Below the pieces are notes generated by a model, which made no database searches, was not told the DNA's origin, and was given only the letters and a program-made list of their open reading frames with translations. DNA of 33,740 nucleotides. Source: Promineifilum sp. GTDB taxonomy: Bacteria > Chloroflexota > Anaerolineae > Promineifilales > Promineifilaceae. A program made the translations under genes and the position numbers. Positions 31,260 to 33,740 of this stretch are shown piece after piece. The stretch spans positions 1-33,740 of the forward strand of contig JAGOZU010000025.1 in NCBI GenBank assembly GCA_018058545.1. The letters are read 5' to 3'. Position 1 is the stretch's first letter. Each line of letters opens with the position of its first letter.

Positions 31260-32522
31260 TTGGCTCGTACTGAGGATTTAGCCGTCTCCGAGGCCCTGGC
31301 CCTCGTTCTGGGGCGAATAAACGCTCTGGAAGCCGAGGACACGCCTTTGGCCGAGGCGCTGGGCCGTGTCCTGACCGCCCCGATCATCGCTTGTGACGAC
31401 CTGCCGCCCTTCGCTAATTCCTCGATGGATGGCTATGCCGTGCGCGCGGCCGATCTGGCGGGCGCGTCCGGGAGTACACCGGTGAGCTTGCGCGTGCTGG
31501 CCGATATCGCCGCCGGGGCCACTCCCACTGTTGTTATTCAACCGGGGACTGCCGCGCGCATCATGACCGGCGCGCCAATGCCGTCGGGAGCCGACTCTGT
31601 TGTGCCGGTTGAGGATACGGATGAACCGTGGCGGGGGGGCGATCGGCCATTGCCGGAGGTAGTATTCATACAACGCGCGGTGGAAGCCGGAGCTTTTGTG
31701 CGCCATCCGGGAGAAGATATCCGCTCCGGGATGACGGTGCTACAGGCGGGCCATGTTTTGCGACCGCAAGAGATTGGCGTGCTGGCGTCTCTGGGTATAG
31801 CTCGCGTGCCGGTTGTCCGTCGGCCGCGGGTGGGAATCCTTTCCACCGGCGATGAGCTGGTCAATATTGACGCCGACCTGACTCCCGGCAAGATTCGCAA
31901 CAGCAACAGCTACGCACAGGCGGCTCAGGTTCTGGCGTTAGGGGGAGTGCCGGTGATGCTGGGCGTCGCCCGCGATAGCGAGGCCGATATTCGCGCCAGG
32001 CTGGATGCGGCCGCTGCCGAGCGAGTTGATTTATTGATTAGCTCGGCCGGGGTCTCTGTCGGCGCCTATGACAAGGTGAAAGAAGTGCTGGATGGGGCGG
32101 GAGACGTCGCTTTTTGGCGCGTGCGCATGAGGCCGGGCAAGCCGCTGGCGTTTGGCTCCTATAGCGGAATTCCCTATCTGGGCTTGCCGGGAAACCCGGT
32201 ATCGGCGATGGTCTCGTTTGAAACGTTTGCTCGCCCGGCCATCCTCAAACTTGGTGGCCACACCGATTTCGAACGGCCGCGCGTGCAGGCTATCCTTCTG
32301 GAGGATATTCGCTCGGACGGAAGGGAGAGCTATTTACGGGCGGTGGTGACGCGGGATGAGCGAGGTTATGTGGCCCTGACAACCGGTAGTCAGGGCTCTC
32401 ATATCATGATGTCACTGGTGAGGGCGAATGCGTTGCTGGTGATCCCCGAGGGTGTGACCGAGGTAACGGCCGGCACACCCTTGACTGCGTTGATGCTGGA
32501 TTGGTCCGGCGGCGTGTTCTAA
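31260..32522 (+). CDS. moeA: Molybdopterin molybdenumtransferase
   Basis: MoeA inserts molybdate into adenylated molybdopterin, the last step of Mo-cofactor synthesis. The 420-residue protein has the full family layout: N-terminal domains with LPPFANSSMDGYAVRAADL (about residues 43-61) and RIMTGAPMPSGADSVVPVED (about 100-119). The MPT-binding domain has PRVGILSTGDELV, GVSVGAYDKVKEVL and LPGNPVSAMVSFE. A C-terminal beta domain closes it. I chose TTG 31260 because GGGAGGAG lies 5 nt upstream; the earlier in-frame ATG 31218 lies inside the HD gene. No other Mo-cofactor gene is in the window. Confidence 0.94.
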   Translation: MARTEDLAVSEALALVLGRINALEAEDTPLAEALGRVLTAPIIACDDLPPFANSSMDGYAVRAADLAGASGSTPVSLRVLADIAAGATPTVVIQPGTAARIMTGAPMPSGADSVVPVEDTDEPWRGGDRPLPEVVFIQRAVEAGAFVRHPGEDIRSGMTVLQAGHVLRPQEIGVLASLGIARVPVVRRPRVGILSTGDELVNIDADLTPGKIRNSNSYAQAAQVLALGGVPVMLGVARDSEADIRARLDAAAAERVDLLISSAGVSVGAYDKVKEVLDGAGDVAFWRVRMRPGKPLAFGSYSGIPYLGLPGNPVSAMVSFETFARPAILKLGGHTDFERPRVQAILLEDIRSDGRESYLRAVVTRDERGYVALTTGSQGSHIMMSLVRANALLVIPEGVTEVTAGTPLTALMLDWSGGVF

Positions 32523-32569
32523 ATTCTCCGTCCGCCGGTTACCTTCGCACCGACTTGTTCTGTCTCGTC

Positions 32570-33427
32570 CTAGTTTTCGCTCTGTAACGTCAGCGTTCGC
32601 TTGAGCAAGTCTTCCTGCACGCGACGCTGATCCTCGCGCTGGGCTTTCTTGTTCTTGCGGCCGTCACGCTGCTCGCTCTTTACGGCTGTGATAGTCTCGT
32701 TGCCCAAGGCGCGACGCATGGCGATCTCCATGGCTGTCGGCGCTTCCTCGACTTCGTCATCGACGATTTCGTATTCTTTCGGATCGAAGCGTTCGCGATT
32801 GGAACGACGCTGCTTGTTGCCGCCACCGTCTCGGCCGCCGCCCGAACGTTGCGGAGCGGGAGTCGCCACGACTTCAGGCTTTTCGGTCAGCGCCTTCATG
32901 CTCAGGTCGATACGCCGCTTGCGGCGATTGAAACCCAGCACCTTGACCTGTACATCATCACCCACGTTGACGACTTCGTTAGGATGCTTGATGTAATTGT
33001 GGCTCAGTTCGCTGATGTGGACGAGGCCCTCACGCTCGGCGCCGATGCTGACGAATGCGCCGAAGGTCTCCAGACGGGTTACCTTGCCCTCATAGACCTG
33101 ATCGGTCTTCAGTTCGGTCCAGTCGACCGCCAGCGGCGGAACCATGGTCAACATGACCTGCTGCCGCTCGGGATCGACCTTTTCGACCCAGACGCTGACT
33201 TCCTGTCCTTCTGTGAGGACATCGGAAACGCGGTTGACCTGTTCGCTGCCAAGTTTTGAGATGTGGATCAGACCGGTCGCGTCCAGACCGAGGTCGATGA
33301 ACGCGCCGTACAACTCCAAGCGTTTGACCGTGCCCGTGAGTTGCATTTTGGGCTGGAGCTCCGCAATGCCGGTGGGCGCGGACTCGGTCGTAATTTCGGG
33401 GATGATTTCAATAGTTTCTGCACTCAT
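32570..33427 (-). CDS. S1-domain RNA-binding protein (ribosomal protein S1-like)
   Basis: A 285-residue protein with two S1 OB-fold domains: about residues 28-95 (GTVKRLELYGAFIDLGLDA, GLIHISKL) and about 110-182 (GKVTRLETFGAFVSIGAE, GLVHISELSH). Each has the aromatic/Gly RNA-binding face. A Gly/Arg-rich linker (SGGGRDGGGNKQRRS) and a charged C-terminal helix (KNKKAQREDQRRVQEDLL) follow. It is shorter than the four- to six-domain ribosomal S1 and may act as an S1 analogue, a translation factor or an RNA chaperone. I chose ATG 33427, with AGGAG 8-9 nt upstream. A consensus promoter lies about 120 nt upstream. Confidence 0.9.
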   Translation of the reverse strand: MSAETIEIIPEITTESAPTGIAELQPKMQLTGTVKRLELYGAFIDLGLDATGLIHISKLGSEQVNRVSDVLTEGQEVSVWVEKVDPERQQVMLTMVPPLAVDWTELKTDQVYEGKVTRLETFGAFVSIGAEREGLVHISELSHNYIKHPNEVVNVGDDVQVKVLGFNRRKRRIDLSMKALTEKPEVVATPAPQRSGGGRDGGGNKQRRSNRERFDPKEYEIVDDEVEEAPTAMEIAMRRALGNETITAVKSEQRDGRKNKKAQREDQRRVQEDLLKRTLTLQSEN

Positions 33428-33549
33428 GACAGAACTCTCCTGCAAAGGCGATTTGGGAATAGCGTCGGGCGAACCGAGGCGCGTCATTCGCTTGTGCGTT
33501 GTTCAATGGGGGTTAGAACATTGCCAAAGTGTTAATACGATAGGGTAGG

Positions 33550-33577
33550 ATTATACCAATGGAGGCTTTTGTGTCAA
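33550..33577 (-). promoter_or_regulatory. Consensus promoter of the S1-domain gene
   Basis: On the - strand TTGACA (33577-33572), a 16-nt spacer and TATAAT (33555-33550), both perfect, predict a strong promoter. Transcription would start near 33543, leaving a leader of about 115 nt before the ATG at 33427. Nothing coding is seen in 33428-33676. Confidence 0.85.
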
Positions 33578-33676
33578 CCATTTTGAAGCCGCTGCGTCGT
33601 GCCGGCGACCTCAATATGTATCCTGCCCTAATTCCCTTACGACGCTAATGACGACGGTCAAAAGAGGTCTGTCTGA

Positions 33677-33740
33677 TTAAAAATCGTCTTCGGCGACGGA
33701 GCCATTTTCGGCGAGCGGTTCCTTAACTTGTGGTTGGCCG
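33677..33740 (-). CDS. C-terminal end of an unidentified protein (5' part outside window)
   Basis: The last 64 nt read on the - strand as an open frame ending in TAA at 33679-33677, with the C-terminus KEPLAENGSVAEDDF. The acidic hydrophilic tail and lack of stops suggest the end of a real gene, but the fragment is too short to name. An acidic tail like this occurs in several unrelated cytoplasmic proteins. Confidence 0.45.
   Translation of the reverse strand, partial: GQPQVKEPLAENGSVAEDDF

Overview
This window is about 57-60% GC and looks like a chromosomal segment of a free-living bacterium, most likely a member of the Chloroflexota (Anaerolineae-like). That placement is an inference from the gene set: a fused NuoCD, an orphan FtsB/DivIC-type protein, a RicT/PSP1 protein beside an HD-domain protein, DUF2723 and GT39 membrane glycosyltransferases, and a DtxR-FeoA regulator. 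No rRNA is present to confirm it. I see no transposase, prophage, CRISPR array or plasmid backbone.

Layout. Positions 1-8394 hold part of an exopolysaccharide locus on the + strand: three GT4 glycosyltransferases (the first cut by the window edge), a GT39-like membrane glycosyltransferase, a priming polyprenyl-phosphate sugar transferase, and a Wzz/BY-kinase fusion. Positions 8415-9056 are an RNA-gene island: a selenocysteine tRNA on the - strand and tRNA-Phe, tRNA-Gly(GCC) and tRNA-Cys on the + strand, transcribed outward from two divergent promoters. Positions 9184-14847 carry an M3 oligoendopeptidase, a DtxR/MntR-type regulator, an FtsB/DivIC-like protein (-), and a pfkB-parA-parB run followed by a small membrane protein (-). 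A 932-residue DUF2723 membrane protein follows.

Positions 17862-19744 form a - strand translation cluster read tRNA-Leu(TAA), tilS, tRNA-Pro(TGG), tRNA-Gly(TCC), and a CAT-anticodon tRNA whose acceptor stem fits tRNA-Ile2, the TilS substrate. Positions 19859-24607 contain a Zn-ribbon DNA methylase, a membrane-anchored methyltransferase (-), a soluble methyltransferase (+), and a DUF3524 glycosyltransferase (-) of the tRNA-queuosine mannosyltransferase family.

Positions 24725-28222 are a compact iscX-nuoB-nuoCD-nuoI operon closed by a terminator: the peripheral-arm core of complex I, with an Fe-S assembly factor as its first gene. Then come an Mrp/NBP35-type ATPase that lacks the family CxxC, and ricT-HD domain protein-moeA with overlapping or closely spaced genes. 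A two-S1-domain RNA-binding protein follows on the - strand with a consensus promoter and a long leader, and the end of one more - strand gene lies at the right edge.

The themes are cell-surface polysaccharide, translation and tRNA modification (selenocysteine, lysidine, probable glycosyl-queuosine), and Fe-S/molybdenum cofactor and respiratory-chain assembly. I found no clear multi-gene novel system. The best leads are the selenocysteine tRNA (the only tRNA here with an encoded CCA), the bacterial DUF3524 gene, the tilS/tRNA cluster, iscX leading the nuo genes, the CxxC-less Mrp, and the structured leader ahead of the sugar transferase gene.
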